Assembly (NCBI GenBank): GCA_002351955.1
Contig: DEHO01000078.1
Coordinates: forward strand, 2,780 to 18,480
Reading direction: 5' to 3'
DNA from: Flavobacteriales bacterium UBA2798
Lineage (GTDB): Bacteria > Bacteroidota > Bacteroidia > Flavobacteriales_D > UBA2798
DNA length: 15,701 nucleotides
Part shown: positions 14,292 to 15,701 of the stretch, piece by piece
Numbering within the stretch: the first letter of the stretch is position 1
How the letters are laid out: each line of letters starts with the position of its first letter
The notes under the pieces: generated by a model
Told to the model about the DNA's origin: nothing
Seen by the model: the letters and a program-made list of their open reading frames with translations, nothing else
The model's database searches: none
Program-made: the position numbers and the translations under genes

Positions 14292-14552
14292 TTATCTTCC
14301 TATCCCCAAATCCTTATTCAGATCAATGTCTTTGGTGTACTCGCGCAGGGTTGCATCGTTTCCTACCACTTCAATATAGGCAACATCGCCCAATGAAATG
14401 GTTTGCCAGATCTCTACATAGAATCCATAGAGCGTGAATAAATGCACATTGAAACTCTGGTAAAAACGCGATGCCACAAAATCGCCATCCTTTTGCAGAC
14501 GATTGAACCGTTGCTGAATGGTGAGTCGCTTAAATTCTTCAGGACTTAGCAT
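14292..14552 (-). CDS. Small hypothetical protein, 86 aa
   Basis: The product starts MLSPEEFKRLTIQQRFNRLQKDGDF and has one aromatic-rich stretch (HLFTLYGFYVEIWQTI) but no clear membrane helix, signal peptide or known motif. It looks like a soluble cytoplasmic protein. The ATG directly follows the TAA of the upstream T9SS-type gene with no gap, so it is probably translated from the same mRNA, although a cytoplasmic product beside a secreted one need not mean a shared role. The gene is intact. I do not recognise a family, but the well-formed sequence and close coupling argue that it is real. Confidence 0.7.
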   Translation of the reverse strand: MLSPEEFKRLTIQQRFNRLQKDGDFVASRFYQSFNVHLFTLYGFYVEIWQTISLGDVAYIEVVGNDATLREYTKDIDLNKDLGIGR

Positions 14553-15701
14553 TTACATTCGTATAAATCGTGCCGAATTTCCTTTGTCATCACGGATCAG
14601 GTACATGCCTTTTGGATAACCTGAAAGTGTAATCTGAGATGCGTTTGAAAAATCGCCCATCCATTTACCGTTAATATCATAAACAGTAAAATTTCCAGGA
14701 CGATTCAAATAAAGGATCTCATCGCCGTTGGGATTGGGGTAGGGAATGAGCTGCATTGATTGATTCAACTCTTCAATAGCCGTCATCGCATTGCTCATGT
14801 TTGGCGTGGTGTAATTGAACCAAACAAATTCCGGTGCACCATCCGGGTACCTTCCAAAAGAAACATCACTTACCATTGCTGCATAATTGATACTGTCCAC
14901 CAAAGTGATTCCATCAGGAGCAAATAAATACAGACTTCCTCCGGATGCTGGTAAATTGAAATTGGTGTGAAAATTTCCCTGAACAGGCTGATTGTCGGCC
15001 CAGACCAATTTGAATCCAAATGGTGCAATTTTCGTTGTTTGTATACCGGATAAAATCTGAAACTGTGTGGGCTGACTTAACGTTCGTGAAATGAAATATC
15101 CATTCAGATCAACAGTGTCTGATGAATAATTAAACAGTTCGAACCAATCGTCGTATTGCGAAAATTCATCCTGAATAACAGAATTGTTCATTGCCATTAC
15201 TTCATTGAATCGAATACCGAAAGCAGGATTGTAGGTTGGGTCAGGTGCAAACAATGCGGTGAAGGTTGTATCCGGATTTAAGCTTACCGTTATTTCATTT
15301 GTTGTAATTCCTGTCCCAAGCCATTCAACAAACTGATATCCGGGTAATGGAATTGCAGTGAGCTTCATAGGGATATTCTCAATGTACAATCCTTTCCAGG
15401 GATAGGTTGGTCCCTGCACTCCGGGAAGTTGCGGATGAATCAAAATACTGTTGATCTTAATTCTTCCCATCAATGTGTCGTTTACATTTAGCGTAACGCG
15501 AACACTGTCTGATAAGGTGAAAAAATTAATAAGCTGCGTTCGTTGTACCGTTGGTCGTCGGCTTGCAAAAGAATCGAGACGGTAGATAATTCTGTCCCAG
15601 GCTTGCATTCCGGGTATTTCTGTGTAACGATCTGCCAATGTTACCGACATGGATGGATATCTCCATCGTTCTGTATGCTCGAGAATTTCGGGACGGTAAA
15701 C
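14553..15701 (-). CDS. T9SS-exported CotH/lamin-tail domain protein, 5' part beyond the window
   Basis: The frame is open to the window edge (VYRPEILEHTERWRYPSMSV...), so the ATG at 15650 is internal; 382 residues are visible. The first visible part (EHTERWRYP...DRIIYRLDSFASRRPTVQRTQLINFF) resembles the end of a CotH kinase-like domain. A short beta-rich linker with VEWLGTG follows, then a lamin-tail domain (FGIRFNEVMAMNN...YDDWFELFNYSSDTVDLNGYFISR...DGAPEFVWFNYTTPNMSN). The end (MQLIPYPNPNGDEILYLN...FTVYDINGKWMGDF...GMYLIRDDKGNSARFIRM) is a type A T9SS sorting domain, so the protein should be secreted and anchored or released at the surface. CotH domains can phosphorylate spore coat or other surface proteins, but the kinase core is not in the window, so activity cannot be judged. 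Confidence 0.9.
   Translation of the reverse strand, partial: VYRPEILEHTERWRYPSMSVTLADRYTEIPGMQAWDRIIYRLDSFASRRPTVQRTQLINFFTLSDSVRVTLNVNDTLMGRIKINSILIHPQLPGVQGPTYPWKGLYIENIPMKLTAIPLPGYQFVEWLGTGITTNEITVSLNPDTTFTALFAPDPTYNPAFGIRFNEVMAMNNSVIQDEFSQYDDWFELFNYSSDTVDLNGYFISRTLSQPTQFQILSGIQTTKIAPFGFKLVWADNQPVQGNFHTNFNLPASGGSLYLFAPDGITLVDSINYAAMVSDVSFGRYPDGAPEFVWFNYTTPNMSNAMTAIEELNQSMQLIPYPNPNGDEILYLNRPGNFTVYDINGKWMGDFSNASQITLSGYPKGMYLIRDDKGNSARFIRM

Overview
The window looks like a chromosomal segment of a Bacteroidota bacterium, probably from the Flavobacteriia/Sphingobacteriia side. The evidence is a C-terminal type IX secretion (T9SS) sorting domain on a lamin-tail/CotH-type protein, a TPR-TM-SpoIIE phosphatase of the kind common in that phylum, a DUF5777 beta-barrel, and TAnnTTTG-type -7 promoter elements next to start codons. 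I see no rRNA, tRNA, CRISPR array or insertion sequence. Both ends cut through genes.

Layout. (1) 2-1294 (+): the C-terminal two thirds or so of a membrane-type nucleotide-sugar 4,6-dehydratase (FlaA1/WbpM/PglF/CapD family) from polysaccharide or glycan synthesis. (2) 1295-1532: a convergent gap holding two nested short tandem repeats. (3) 7314 down to 1533 (-): six tightly packed genes, probably one operon. In transcription order they encode a small lipoprotein with an unusual CX4CH haem motif, a dihaem cytochrome c, a DUF5777 outer-membrane barrel, a 700-aa TPR/SpoIIE phosphatase, a short GRDP-like protein (VDQVWHLH motif), and a protein ending in a Cys-every-third-residue CGGCSGCGGC tail. 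A transglutaminase-like membrane protein (8351-7377, -) lies just upstream.

(4) 8440-8838 (+): MsrB, which faces end to end with a minus-strand pair, a dipeptide epimerase-like enolase-superfamily enzyme and a CoA-binding (YccU-like) protein. (5) 10330-11271 (+): two small proteins I do not recognise, one with a charged tail and one with four membrane segments. They converge on a DUF1801/YdeI protein (11875-11273, -). (6) 11969-12724 (+): a secreted protein with a beta-sandwich-like N-terminus. (7) 12725-13104: a very AT-rich leader with dyads and a perfect 14-bp direct repeat, ahead of a DUF4143-type ATPase (13105-14256, +) that may be a later insertion. (8) 15701-14292 (-): the 3' part of a CotH/lamin-tail T9SS-exported protein followed directly by a small unknown gene.

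How the genes may work together. The most interesting unit is the six-gene operon. A lipoprotein cytochrome, a dihaem cytochrome and a barrel could form an envelope electron-transfer or redox-sensing module, and the phosphatase and Cys/Gly-tail pair could be its signalling or effector side. That reading is inference from gene order and families. Most other genes are housekeeping or accessory: oxidative repair of methionine, peptidoglycan dipeptide recycling, and surface proteins. Several start codons lie 2-5 bases after a -7-like box, which suggests leaderless or nearly leaderless mRNAs.
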